DNA of 64,000 nucleotides. Source: Tubulanus polymorphus (lineage: Eukaryota; Nemertea; Palaeonemertea; Tubulaniformes; Tubulanidae). The DNA lies in contig NC_134031.1 of assembly GCF_964204645.1 (NCBI RefSeq), positions 18,413,307-18,477,306 on the forward strand, read 5' to 3'. Position 1 is the stretch's first letter; each line of letters starts with the position of its first letter. The notes under the pieces were generated by a model that was not told where the DNA came from, did no database searches, and saw only the letters and a program-made list of their open reading frames with translations. Of this stretch, positions 21,525 through 34,423 are shown piece by piece. A program made the translations under genes and the position numbers.

Positions 21525-23603
21525 TCGTCGAAACACTAACTAATCCGCGAATCATCCGAAACGTCGTGGTCTAAAAGAAATTTGCAATTTCTTTTCAAAT
21601 TTTAATCAGAGATATTTTGCGGGTACACCAGTTAATTAAAGTGGAAATTAATCTTACCTCGATCGTGATAACGCGTCTGCTCTCCGCGCAATACGTCCAG
21701 AGAATGAGTAGGAGCGGTTTAAACATCCAAAATTAGCATCCATTATACGCTACGATCACGTGTGCTCACCCGAAATTCAAACTTTCTCAACTTCTGAACG
21801 CACACGAGACAAACCGAACGTGGATCAATTTTCACCGTTGCATGTCACGACATTCTTATATGTAATATGATACTAATTAAAAAGCCACTATGGTCGACGT
21901 CAATGTGTGACCAGCTACAATGAGCCAGCATCACGCCAGATCATTCTTACAAAGAGCCGTTTTGAGCCGTTTTGATGATTGATATCTTCACGGTACGGTT
22001 TGAATTACTAAGATTTACGCGAGATTTTGCGAATGATCCATTGGAAAAACTATATCGACTGATCCTTATAAGGAAAATCCCGCACTGATAATGGAAAATA
22101 GAGATGTTTCCTTGAGCTATAAGTGTTTGGTTTGTTCAACGTCTCAAAATTCTCTTTGAGCTAGTAGCCTGCATTTCAACTATATACTGATGGGACATCT
22201 TAAGTCTTTCTTCGGCATAACGTAAAATCGCTGAAAAAACGTTGAAATACACTACTAGTTCAAGGAGATTCTACTCGACTGAATTTCTTATTCTAAACTA
22301 GCAAACTACCCTCTAAATGTGGGATTTATAACGGCACGGACTCGCAGTGTTTCAACGATGGCTAATCATCGATTGCGTGCGCTATTCGCTCGGAAACTAT
22401 GAATCTTTGATGCACGCCCCAATACTATCCGCCATCAATTTGTCAATTAGAATTTCAGCATCTTGTTTGTATTTGTGCGATTGCTAAGATAATATCCCAC
22501 ATCACTCGCAAGGAAGGTTATTATTAGAATGTAATAATCTCGTCCACTGATGGCATCAGCGAATACTGTCTGTCTCTCCCCCGCTTACGTTCAGAGCCAA
22601 TTTTAATACCTTACGAGGCTGTGCAAATATGACTGTCTGTGGCCGCTATTATCAAATCAACTACTAAACTTCAATTAAGGAATAACTAATATCATCCGAT
22701 GGGGTAGGGGAAGGGGTCCGGTAAATGATAAATATAGATAGTACGATGTGTTGATATCGAGTAGGATATAAAAAGTCAAAACGAAATTTCATTCTCATTC
22801 TTCATACATATATATAAATATATCTTTAAAAGGGTATTTATTTGCGACCGGATTGAATGGGTTATAATGGGTGTGAGTGGGTGAGGATGGGGAATGAGAT
22901 TGATGACCGTAAGTAACACGATCGTCACATCATGCGATATATCGAGTCCATTTTGAAGTCGTCCTTAGTCACATCAGGATGGCACCTCCCTGGTCACATT
23001 CAACATGCAAAACCGTTCATATTACACGACTCCCCGCTCCTCCATCACCCACGCCACGCGCCCCGAAACCGCTGCGCCCCTCGCCCTCAATGTTCTACCC
23101 AACTCCAAGTGTCGCTAGGTGAAGACATATGCACATAATATTGATCACAGAATACAGAATATGCCACTGGACATCATCAAAATAGTGATCAATAGAACTT
23201 CTGGAAAATGGCCTTTTGACGCCATTAAATTGATAGAATGATATAGATAGACCCGTTCGGAGATATTTAACGGCTTTCTTGAGATATTTTCAGCAACGTT
23301 TAGCCCGAAATCGACCGCCTCGGATTACCACGTACGAATTCATTTCATCTGAGGTGGAAGTTGGAACAAAGCCTCGTGTAACCGATCTTTAAGCTTTTGA
23401 TTCTTGCGATGAAGATCGTTTCGCTGAAGAAAAACAAATAACTACACAAGAAAATGTCGAGATAAAGGCGGCGCTTTCATATCGGGAACATCAGATCAAA
23501 CATCACTAGCGGGTTACCCGGTTATAACCGATACAACGTACACACCAGCCGATAATGTTATCAAAACAAACCACCTTCTGAAGCAGATGAATCGGGGTGT
23601 AGA
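21525..23603. other. No gene supported
   Basis: Open frame 22932-23138 has no domain. Nothing else stands out on either strand. Confidence 0.4.
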
Positions 23604-24052
23604 GAAAACAGGAAAACTATAGCTTGAAAGTTTATTGATGCCTTGGAAAATAACACATATATTGTTTAATGCTGTCGACAATAAATGATAAATTATATGA
23701 TAGTCATGGATCAATAAAGTAATTTTGGATTTGAATATATCGATAATTGAATTGAACGGCAACCAGTCTAGGCCGATATATTGATGGCGTAGTGCATATC
23801 CTCTCAGAAATAATAATCAAAATGTATCAACAATAAAATAGGAGTTATGAAATGTAGTGGATTACAAAATAAACACCAAAATTCACAATTGTGATTTTTA
23901 TTTTTGAAGCGCAAATATTGATGATGTAGCGCACATCGAGTGACACAGAACCCAGCGCGCGCATACTATCAGCGATATAGACATCATTGTAACGGTTTTT
24001 ACAGCGTAAAAAAAAGTTCTATAATTCCCAGCCGGACTAAAAAACAGAAAAA
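23604..24052 (-). mobile_element. SINE-like family S copy B
   Basis: Shares with the 32.7 kb copy, in order: CTTGAAAGTTTATTGA, CTGTCGACAATAAAT, AATTTTGGATTTGAATA, CGGCAACCAGTCTA, TTGATG.CGTAG, CACCAAAATTCACAA, TGTAACGGTTTTTA and a final GGACTAAAAAACAG. Read on the minus strand, the tail ends ...CAATAAACTTTCAAG. A shorter copy (41.5 kb) keeps only the left end, as expected of 5'-truncated retroposons transcribed from the minus strand. No coding capacity. Confidence 0.7.
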
Positions 24053-24231
24053 AATATCGGTTACGGATAATAAGTTTTCTCGCACGCTTTGGTCGGGGGA
24101 AGTTTCTTATGAAAAGACATTAATGAGAAATGAAGAGGCATTTTGTAATCCTCTGCTGATAGTGAAGTTGAGACATGCAGCTGTTGACGCAAATGCGGGA
24201 AAGGTATTCAGAAAGTACGCGTGCAGAACGG

Positions 24232-24293
24232 CGTGAATGGAGGAGGTTTGATGAAATATTTAGAAAATGTTATAGTAAACCTCCTCATTCACG
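24232..24293. repeat. Hairpin with 17-bp stem
   Basis: CGTGAATG(G)AGGAGGTTT at 24232-24249 pairs with AAACCTCCTCATTCACG at 24277-24293, with one bulged G and a loop of about 27 nt. The 62-nt size resembles a small RNA precursor, but no expression evidence exists. Confidence 0.6.
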
Positions 24294-24417
24294 ATGCAGG
24301 ATAAACCTCGGGGATAAATCATTGAGGCATTTTTTTTTATTACGGAAAATGTAAATTAAAAGCCTGATACTGAGTGAGACGTGTGACGTAGATGGACTGA
24401 ATAATAATGTCTCTCGT

Positions 24418-25130
<713 letters not shown>

Positions 25131-26273
25131 CCGAGACAGAATACCGATACAGTCTTTTGCTTGGAAGTATTTCACTGTCTTGTCAATATACAGGTAAACC
25201 AATGTAACCGCGCAGCATAAGTGGAAGCCCGCGGGCTGAGATCAGAAAACCGCGTTCTGAACTAATAAATAACACGACTGAAGTCATCGAATAGTCTTAA
25301 GATTCGATACAGTAATTTCTTTCTCTCTTTCTCTCTTTCTCTCTCTCTCTCGCGTCCTCGCATCTTTTGATTTAGACGTAGTTTATTGCACCAGTTCCCG
25401 GAAACACCCGCGTTTGTGTCAATACAGAAAACCTCGTTATTTGACGCCGCGAGATTTCCACCAAAAAGGCCAAAATCCGAGTCAAACCCGTAGTTATTTA
25501 TAGCAACTATAAGAATGTTTGATTATTTCATTATTCTTATCAATATCATTGCTTAATTCGACTCTGAACACAGTTTCACAGTATGTTTGTTTTTATTCGG
25601 TTCTATAGAGATGCAATTTCTGTTTTTCCCCAGAAACTCTGGAGTAAAACATAATTCAAAAGTGTGGAGTAAAACATACTCAAAAGTGTGAAACTGAGTC
25701 GTACAGACCACACAGTAGAACTTGGTTCCGGAATTCGAAATTTGAAGCATAAATTCCGATTATTGAATTCACCTTTGATCGCAATATAAAACTTCGCCGT
25801 TGAAGATTTTGTTGCACTTTTTGTGAATGATCTTGGTTATCATTTGGGCCAATAATTTCAATTTTTTCAAAATCATTTTGATTATGTTTCATTCTCCTCG
25901 AATTCGTCAGTATAATGTAAATGTGTGCGGCTGTGTCCCCCCGGGGGTTCATATGCGAGTCTATATTCAAATTATAGTCGGTGGAAAAAGAAATATACCT
26001 GTCAACATTGAATTTCATGAATATTCTGACAATATGTATTGCGACGGTGGTGTGCGTGCGTGCGTGTCTGAACGATATGTCGAGTGAATTATGTTTTTGA
26101 ATCGGGGTTAGATTGGGGTAAAATTGAAGTCGAAGTGATTTCAGACGCGCATTGTCTGTCAAACCGATAATTAACGTTCCCTGTTTATATCGGTCCTCGA
26201 TTATTAGCCAATTATAAACGCGCATTTGAGTCATACACAGAATCCCTGTAGCTACTTTTTGAAAACATTATCT
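25131..26273. other. No confident gene; long chance ORF
   Basis: A (CT)n tract is at about 25318-25352. A 184-codon minus-strand frame (25680-26234) is the longest non-repeat ORF after the receptor, yet it has no domain, signal peptide or membrane segment that I recognise, and its HARTHTT segment comes from a GTGC simple repeat. I treat it as chance. Confidence 0.4.
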
Positions 26274-26735
26274 GGATGGCAGATTTTACAGCCACATTTC
26301 CATAAGACGAGGGGGACGAGATTTAGAAAAACTATTTTTGACCTATCCCAACGGACAAAAATATGGCAGGGAAAATTGGATGAAAATGTGTCTTTTATTA
26401 TGTATAGAATTAGCTTAGGATTTTTTTGAATTGATTTGTACGACTGAATTTTGCAGCCCAATTTCCATGGTAACATTTTTTTACCTATTCCACCGGACAA
26501 ATATCTCAGGAGATGAGAGAGAAATCTTGTTTCTAGATAGGAGGAAAAGGTGTATATTAATGTAACGGAATATGTATTACGTATGAAATTGACTTTGATT
26601 GATTTGTCACGTGTCAATGCATATCTGGCACACATTTCTTCAACCTATTGAACTTGGCTGACGGATTCATTTTTCATTTTTTTACAGCAACATTCCCAGG
26701 GGAGGAGAGGAAAAAGTTCGACAAATACTTTTTTC
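26274..26735. repeat. Degenerate tandem repeat, about three units
   Basis: Three similar stretches share GATTTTACAGCCACATTTCC, ACCTATTCCACCGGACAAA and CAGGGGAGGAGAG-like words at intervals of roughly 150-200 bp. The 127-codon minus-strand frame (26252-26635) shows this as an internal protein-level repeat (CKI, RYLS/FVRW), so it is a repeat artefact. Confidence 0.45.
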
Positions 26736-27177
26736 AGAAATTTCTATCACTAATTAACCCGTCATCCGAGTTACTAAATAGACCTTACAATGCAATTGGT
26801 ATGCATTCGACAAACGATCAAACCAGACGAAAAAACAACTTTTTCTGTTATCCGTGAAGATAGTTATTTTCTGAGCAGCGTCGACCATCACAGTTCAGCA
26901 GACAGACACCATACGCTTTGTGACGTTACCGAGGGATTACAATATTGATCGTTCTATCATACAGAATCTGACAGTATGATTCGATTTAACCATGTTCGCG
27001 CAAATGAGAGTCGAATTCGATATAATCTGTTTTTCTGACAAGGTTGACTTGTTGTCCACCAATCAGAGACCAGATAAAAGCGATGATTTCTCAAACGACT
27101 TTTTGATCAGTTCCAATCGGTCAGTGACAGTACGTGTGACGTCATTGGGACGGGTAACCGATAGATTGTTCATACAT

Positions 27178-27395
27178 CTGTGGAACTGAGTTCACAGTCA
27201 CATTAAACCCACACAACTGTGGAACTGAGTCCACAGTTACATTAAACCCACACAACTGTGGAACTGAGTTCACAGTTACATTAAACCTACACAACTGTGG
27301 AACTGAGTTCACAGTCACATTAAACCTACACAACTGTGTAACTGGGTCCACAGTTACATTAAACCCAGAAAACTGTGGAACTGGGTTCAGCGTTC
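27178..27395 (+). repeat. 39-bp tandem array, family P, six copies
   Basis: GAACTG at 27183, 27222, 27261, 27300, 27339 (variant) and 27378 gives a regular 39-bp period. Units read CTGTGGAACTGAGTTCAC then AGTTACATTAAACCC. The strict 13-codon period leaves a minus-strand ORF with VPQLCGFNVTVNS-type repeats. Confidence 0.9.
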
Positions 27396-29291
27396 ACTTG
27401 CAATTCCAAAGTGGGACTGGAACAAGTGGAACTTTTCCTAGGCATACTTGATTTCAAATACGTATCCCCAAACGATGAATTGAACTTATCGTCTCGGGTT
27501 TCGCGACTGCGTCAAAGCGTTTGACAAGATCGCGAAGAAAAGTCTTAACGAACGTAATTGACACGAAATAATGATAAGAAAGTCACGTGATTTTCTGCAA
27601 CGTCGTGTCCCGGATGTCAAGCCGTGGTTCACGCTGCCCCATATATAACGTATAATCATTTCAGATGAATATCTCGCTCTCTCGCTCGCGCGCAGTTCCA
27701 GCCTACAATCTAGCAGCCAATATAAACCTCGTTTGATAGCGTTTATTTATACGAGTCGTTTTTATCAGTTGAAAAATGCAAAGGTTTTTTAGATAGCGGG
27801 ATTTCTTTAAGCGTTAAGTGTCAGGATAGACCTGCAGAAGAATGATGATACTGACGGCTCTAGGCCACCAATCGTATACTCATTTCGTGCGTGTACGTGT
27901 GAAGGCTTACAAATGCTAGGCCTACGTAGCAAGTTCCAATCCTTGACAATGGTCTGTTCATTGTCGAAAGAAGAAAACCTTAGACGATTATCTGATTGTC
28001 GATAGTAGAAATCATTCGACAATCTGTGCCCATGATTGTAAATTGATCTTTATATGCGAACTGCAACAAGGGTCCGGTTTCCTGATCAAGCGAATGAGGT
28101 TGAAGCTCCGTGAACTTAAAGCGTGATCGATGTGACACGCCCTCCGGAACGAACCACAATCCTTCATCGGTCTTACACCGCGACAGGATCAGACGAAACA
28201 AAATGGTCAACTCAATTTCAATTTATTTCACGGAAAAGCGTAACATTATAACAAGTTGAACAATTCAAAAAAGAGAGAGAAAAAGTATATAAATTTACAA
28301 AATTGTTGTGTGCTTTTCCATGGGGGCCTTGCAAAGTCTCGTGAGCCGCGCTAACCCAATGATAGAGAGAAAAAACAGAAAGAGAGTAAAAACACGAGAG
28401 AAAGATCCTTGAAGAACTGCTCTTTCCTACCACTATGACGTCAGCTAGCTCTTACCATCGGTTTTTAATTACGATTTCACAATTCGTATAATGAGATGGT
28501 ATTTACCGATTCTGAGGCAATATGAATTCAGAACAGACGGCGACAATTTGACCCGAGTCGACCACTTATAGATATTAAATGTCTAGGAGATATTCCGAGA
28601 ATTCATATTCTGCGCAACCTAACGACGAACCTTCGGCTGAATCGTTTCAATACCGTCTAAATATCCGGCGTCGGTTAGTAATAGGCTGACGACTAAGTCA
28701 TGATTCTCTCAGGTCGAGGAACTGATGGGGATTTATATATATATATATATATATAATCACATCGGGCTAATTACGATTATGCGCTCGAAGTTTGCTCGGG
28801 GCGATGGTTGATCTCTGCGAAGTAAATCATTTAAACATGAACTCCATGTTTCGATACCGTAACTTCAAATGAGTTCGGTAGTTGTAATATCGTACATAAC
28901 TGATGCATGCTTCACCGTCCATATTACAGTAAACAATAATAACAACCGTGGGGAAATTCGAAATATTCAAAATGCCATAAATTCATCGGTCTGTACAATT
29001 GTGACCTAATCAATGGTGCATGTAGTACTATTACTGGAAGTATGGTATGACAGTACTGTGTACCGTTCCATGCTCAATGATCACTAATCTAATGAATTAG
29101 TGAGTTATATGACATTGCGAAATTCCGGCCGGGCTTACGGGGTCTGGTATCGGATATGAACCAGTGGGATGCTGCTGTCTGAAGAAATCCCAGCCGAATT
29201 TGCTATACCCTCGGTGGATGGCGAAATTTCAGTTGCTTAATAGTCAACTAGCGGTTAGTTGACAAGTGATGATTAAAAGGTCCATTGTTAC
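27396..29291. other. No gene supported
   Basis: A short (TA)n tract is at about 28732-28756. Open frames at 27807-28433 minus have no domain. Confidence 0.4.
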
Positions 29292-29376
29292 CCCGGATCC
29301 AGTTCGACAGTTGTGAGTTTTCAATGAGTTAACTCTGAGTCAAATCTTAACTAAATACCGTGGAACTGGTTCCCGG
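29292..29376. mobile_element. Family P MITE-like element, 85 bp
   Basis: CCCGGATCCAGTTCGACAG at the left is mirrored by CCGTGGAACTGGTTCCCGG at the right. The inside holds GTTGTGAGTT, GAGTTAACTC and GAGTCAAAT, the words also seen at 36267, 44575 and 63200. One of the clearest terminal-inverted-repeat copies of this family. Confidence 0.6.
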
Positions 29377-30249
29377 TATTTATGACAGTTATCTTAAACC
29401 AACTGACTCGAGGTTTTTAGCTACATTTCTTAGAAATCTTAAAGAAGTTCAATGAGTTAACTCTGAACTTTTAAACTTAAAATTTAAATTTAAAAGAATC
29501 AAAGATCAGTTTGTTCAAGTTTTTTTTCCACTAACATGCATCTTTCTTTGAATCCCGCTTGTTGTATTATAACTGAGAATCTAATTCTATGAACTTCATG
29601 ATTGATAGTTTTTGTACGCGTCTAACGGGGCTTCGTGATGAACTGGGTGAACTCATGTTCCGACTGTGGGTCTATCCCAGCCGGAACCAGGAGTCGTGAT
29701 TTAAGTCTAGTCGATTTTGAGTCTAAAATGAAATTTGATTATAAATAATTTAACCGTGTTAAATCGTATGTAACTCGCAACTGTGATACCGAGACTGCAA
29801 TCCATAGTTCTGAATTAGATTTGGATGTGAAGTTATCATCTTCAATTACTATACATCCAAAGTATTTATGACTTATCAAGACTTAAATTCACGGTTGACG
29901 AAGCTTTGCGAAACTGACTAAATAATTCATTCATTTTCGATTAATTCAATTTTAGAGTCAAATCGTGTGTACGACTGTGTGGAGCTCGATTCCGGATTCT
30001 ATTGACAATCTGACGTCAAGAATGCAAGCACACTTTCGGTACATTCGCATCACGGAGTGGATACAGAAAGACACGGATTTCAATATTAGCCGTTCCATCG
30101 TCGTCAGCAAATTAAGTGAGCAGCGAAAGGCAAATACGTTTCCCTGCAGGCGTGTATATCAGAGCAAGCGGTAGAAGCCAAATAATCATGATCAACAAAT
30201 TACCTTCACATATTTCGATTTACAAAGCGCACAAATTGCGATGATGAAA
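29377..30249. other. No confident gene
   Basis: Family P words near 29757-29800 and 29963-29995. The frame at 29965-30174 begins inside such a remnant and has no recognisable domain. Confidence 0.4.
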
Positions 30250-30690
30250 ACGTATTTACATCGGTTAGGTACGGCGACAGGGCCTACGAGTGTGTCGTAT
30301 CGCAAGGCTGATATCTGATACCTGGCACTTTTCATACGTTCTACTAATCGAGAAACACTTGAATACTCATAGATCTGTAACTTCCATATTTGCATTAAAT
30401 CTTATGTACATCAGTTTAGGTACGGCGTACGGCGCCTACGTGTCTGTCGTACCGCAAGGCTGCTGTCTGGTACATCGCACGTTCTAACCGGGAAACCCTA
30501 GAATACTCCTAAATGATGACAATCAGTAATATTCATAATCTTATCCATCTACATCAAAACCTACATACTTCGGTTATGTACGACAGACATATCCTGCACG
30601 TGTCGTACCGCAAGGCTGCTGTCTGAACCTCGTACGTTCTAACCAAGGGGTGAACCCAGAATACTCCTACGTCACGACAATCCGTGACTT
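30250..30690. repeat. Tandem repeat of about 154 bp, three copies
   Basis: The block TCGTACCGCAAGGCTG (first copy TCGTATCGCAAGGCTG) recurs at 30295, 30447 and 30603. Flanks also align: TAGGTACGGCG upstream, CGTTCTAACC and GAATACTCCT downstream. Each unit can form a GGTACG/CGTACC-type stem; copy 3 has a perfect GTACGACA/TGTCGTAC pair. Confidence 0.75.
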
Positions 30691-31835
30691 CCACACCCTT
30701 TCTACACATTCTATCTAGTCTGATAAAATCCTTTTAAGTTCAATCCGATGGGAAATTATCTCAAACTTCTCTAAATATATATCTATCGTCTATGACGTCA
30801 TTAAGAGATAGACTTTTGGATTATCTAACTCTAAAGTTTGATACAACCATGTAAGTATTTGCTATCATAATTTTACCGAATTATTTCGGTAACACTTTTT
30901 TGTCAAGATTCAACACAACGAATGCTATGAAAATTTAAGTCGACGACCGAACGCATCACTTAGATTTAAAAATTCCGAAATTGTATTTTTAATAGTTTGA
31001 ACCTGCATTTATGCATTATGAAGATTTTAAGCCATCGGGACGAATTAATATAAAAACGCAGACACAACGAACACCTTAAAACCGACCCGCGAGACGGTGA
31101 TAAATCTCGCACTATTTCATATCTGAAAAGTGGTTAAATATGACCTGTTTAGTGACAAATCCCCGATGCGTCTGCATCAGCAATTAGTCAAACGTTACTG
31201 TCAAATCAATTATGGAGGATTTATACACTTTGCGGCACCGCGCTCGACTGGAGATGACGGCGAAAAAAACGTCTAGGACGTATAAAACATCATCAAAAAT
31301 CCGCATGGATTCGAAAAAATAATCTCATGATGTTTTTTAAGCCAACTGGAAAAATTCTGCCATGATCGAAAATAAATGGAAAAGTTTTGAAAAAGTGAAG
31401 TAAATATCTCCTTGTTTTTAGCGAATTATTTTGGATTATCTAAACCGCGATTACTACATGTTGAATATATTTGAATATATAAGTTGAATTGCCAAATATT
31501 TAAAAATGTTTCTCTGGTTTCGGAAGACTTCGAAATGGCAGTGTAGTTAATACGTGCAGCTGCTGAATAAGAGTGCAAATCCACGCGTAATTCAAAGGTT
31601 GTAAATAGCACACGACGATCAATTGACAGATAAACATCACCAGAATTCGAATATAATATCAATTTAACAACGCTTATAATACGTAATATTGGAAATAGGA
31701 CACTAGATATTGTGCGTAATACGTGCTGCTAACAAAGACTCGGTCAATAAAACTGAATATAATTACTGGTACTTCTAAAATATTGGATTCATTATAGTCA
31801 ACTTGTTCAATTCATTAAACGTTATAGGTATCAAA
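30691..31835. other. No feature seen
   Basis: AT-rich, no coding or repeat signal recognised. Confidence 0.4.
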
Positions 31836-32235
31836 CTGGCAGTCCTGAAAACCACTTCAGGCATTCATCAGTGTTGTTTGCCTTGGCGATCACCTATTGA
31901 AAGTGGACTGATAAAATGTCAAATGTCTGATATTAATAGTTAACTTCCAATTTGGAATGCCACTGTGAAGTCCTGAACACATGTGGAATGTGGAAGTTCA
32001 GTTTTTGATGATAAAATGTCTACTGTTGGATATTCATTGTTCATTTTCAATAAAAAATGTCTCAGGTGAAATCCTGAACATATATGAAGTGTGGACGATT
32101 ATTTTTCTAAAGTGCCCTGATAAAATGTCTAATGTCGGGTTTGTAATACCTGTTTCAATCAAATCGCCTGTGCAGTTCTGAACACATGTGAAGTCAGTGT
32201 TGATGACCTCATACAAATGCTGATAAAGTCCCAAC
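31836..32235. repeat. Tandem repeat of about 104 bp, nearly four copies
   Basis: TCCTGAA (TTCTGAA in the last) recurs at 31843, 31971, 32072 and 32176, alternating with GATAAAATGTC at about 31910, 32010, 32119 and 32221 (last one degenerate). Units are diverged, so the array is old. Confidence 0.7.
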
Positions 32236-32679
32236 AAATGATATCTCAGTTGATACAGATACTTATATCTAGCTTGAATACAAGCCTTCTATGATTGGTT
32301 CACATCGATTTTCGTGCAAGAAGATGAAAATTGCTTTTTGAAAGAAAAACTAACTGACTTACTGCGTGACTTCGTGTGATAGTGGTTCCTGACGTAGAGC
32401 GGCGAGTTTCTATCTTATCCGAGCTCCTTCAAGACGAACACGTTTATACATGAGAGCGATAATAAGTGATAAGTCCGATGGTTTATCGTCAACAGGCACC
32501 GTTCTATTCTAGTCCACCATGATAGGTTTTAAGATGTCGATATTCGAGATCTCAGTCCCTGTTCCACGGCTGCTGGGTCGATTTAAGCGCCGACTGGAAT
32601 ATAGAACATAAAAGCAAAACATTAGATTCCTGCAGGTTGAATGCAAGAGTTTCTACGCGATCCAATTATGTGCTTCGAT
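32236..32679. other. No feature seen
   Basis: No coding, repeat or RNA signal recognised between the 104-bp array and family S copy C. Confidence 0.4.
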
Positions 32680-33148
32680 TAAACAAGAAAACTGACTTGA
32701 AAGTTTATTGACGCCTTGAAAAATAAAACATGATATCGTCGACGATAAATAAAATGATATAAACCATACAATATTTAGGATCAATACAGTTATTCTGGGT
32801 TTGAATAAATCGTTAAGTGAATAGAATCTACTGGCAACCAGTCTAGCCCTGCTATATTGATGACGTAGGGCACATCCTCTCAAAAATGAGTATCAAAATT
32901 CATCAAAAATGAAATGAAAGTTATGAAATACATTCTGTTACAATATAAATGCCAAAATTCACAACTGTAAACGCCAATATCGATGACATAGTCATAAGTG
33001 ATGTACATACAAACATTACTGTAACGGTTTTGATGGGGTCAAAAACATAATCGGGGATTCGAACCTGATATGATAACGATAGCATAAACGTAAAAATAAC
33101 TAATCGCTGGATTAGAATTTCCGAACGGACAAAAAACCTACACAAACA
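32680..33148 (-). mobile_element. SINE-like family S copy C
   Basis: Best full copy. Left end AAACAAGAAAACTGACTTG, then TTTATTGACGCCTTGA, CGGCAACCAGTCTAGCC, GATGACGTAGGGCACATCC, GTAACGGTTTTGATGGGG, then GGGGATTCGAACCTGAT at about 33043. On the minus strand that last block reads CAGGTTCGAATCCCC, a pol III B-box-like word near the 5' end, which is why a tRNA-derived SINE is proposed. The 5' boundary is uncertain. Confidence 0.7.
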
Positions 33149-34331
33149 AACATCCCTATCTCAAGATAAAAAACACCGGCAGAAAACGATAAAAACAAGT
33201 TGCTTTGCTGTCGAGTTTATTGTGCTGTCGGTTTTAAGTTCTCGGCAGCGCGAAATTGAGGGGGGAATTTGAGAAGGTCGAATTGGAAATAAATCATCAT
33301 TAAACAGCGATGAATCAGGTGAAATCTTGACGTCTGCGGATGAGAATTCGACGCGACGTTAAAGAGGAAATAAAAACATCACTTGTTGCGAACAGAAAAT
33401 GCGGAAACCACTTCGTAAACGTGTAAACGATCAGTAGGTTATGACTTAGATTTCAGCTAATTTTAGTTCTATTGCCAATTCAACAACTTTGAACACCATT
33501 AAACTATTTTTTCCTAGTTAAATCACATGATGTTCGGTATCGATAGACTAGGACCCGGTAACATATCTGTGGCGGCGGTGCTTGAATCATGAAAATCATA
33601 TCAAAATGTTGTTTTTTTTTGTAGATTTTGATTGATTTGTTTGCTTTGACGTATCAAAATATTAGATTGGCTATAGAGACCATATTGAGCTTAGTCTGGT
33701 TGTAACTTGTTAGAGTGCTTTAGAACGACACTAGACTGGTTTTTATTTGACAGGACCTAATTCCACTTTGCTGGTGGGAAATGGACGTTTAAAAAAGAAT
33801 TTTGTAACTACCGGGTCTTGATATATCTCGGGCTTCAAGTCAATCATGAACTTTTTAACCGGAAATAACATGACAAAACTCGGTCAGTTTTTGTAAATAC
33901 TCCATTGACTGGCGCCCTCTATGTTTGTATGATTCACTAGGGCACTAATTCCAGTTACGCTGGCAAGTGTGTAAAACGTCTACACGCAAGCAGGCGGTAG
34001 GTGCGTGGTCAAGTCGCTTTCTCAAGTCACAAGAGGGAAAGATGAGAACGTGTAATTATAATACGGCAAGGTGTCTGGTCTAGGCTCCATATCGTTGACA
34101 GCTGCGGTAATCTAGTGTCGCCGAAGAACCCTTGTGTCTGTGGAACTGGCTGTTATACAGTCACAGCTGTGAGTGGAGTATTCAACCTCCATACTTACGG
34201 TACTCACACATCACAGCTGACAATTCAGTTCGTTGACAGAGTTTTTTCTGTTTTTGCTAGCTTCAATCCCATCATCAGTGTCTATACTCAGTATTAATCG
34301 GTAGCGTTGAGACTGCTGTAAATATTTCACC
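33149..34331. other. No gene; family G fragment
   Basis: Segment 33660-33745 has family G interior words (TTAGATTGGCTATAG, GAGCTTAGTCTGG, AGACTGGTTTTTA) without termini. Otherwise nothing. Confidence 0.4.
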
Positions 34332-34423
34332 GAGTTGAAAATCAAGGAACTCTATGCTCATCGAGTTGAAGGTGACTGAGTTGAAAATCAAGGAATTTCA
34401 GTCTCCTCCAACTCGGTGAGCAT
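34332..34423. repeat. Hairpin with 25-nt arms plus direct repeats
   Basis: Arms 34354-34378 and 34399-34423 pair at 22 of 25 positions (ATGCTCA.CGAGTTG outward). The word GAGTTGAAAATCAAGGAA occurs twice, at about 34332 and 34378, so direct and inverted repetition overlap. Confidence 0.65.

Noticed and set aside
25680-26234. 184-codon minus-strand ORF, the longest apart from the receptor and simple repeats
   Set aside because: No domain, no signal peptide, part of it from a GTGC simple repeat, and no splice or promoter support. Chance in AT-rich sequence.
26252-26635. 127-codon minus-strand ORF with internal repeats
   Set aside because: The protein repeat simply mirrors a degenerate DNA tandem duplication.
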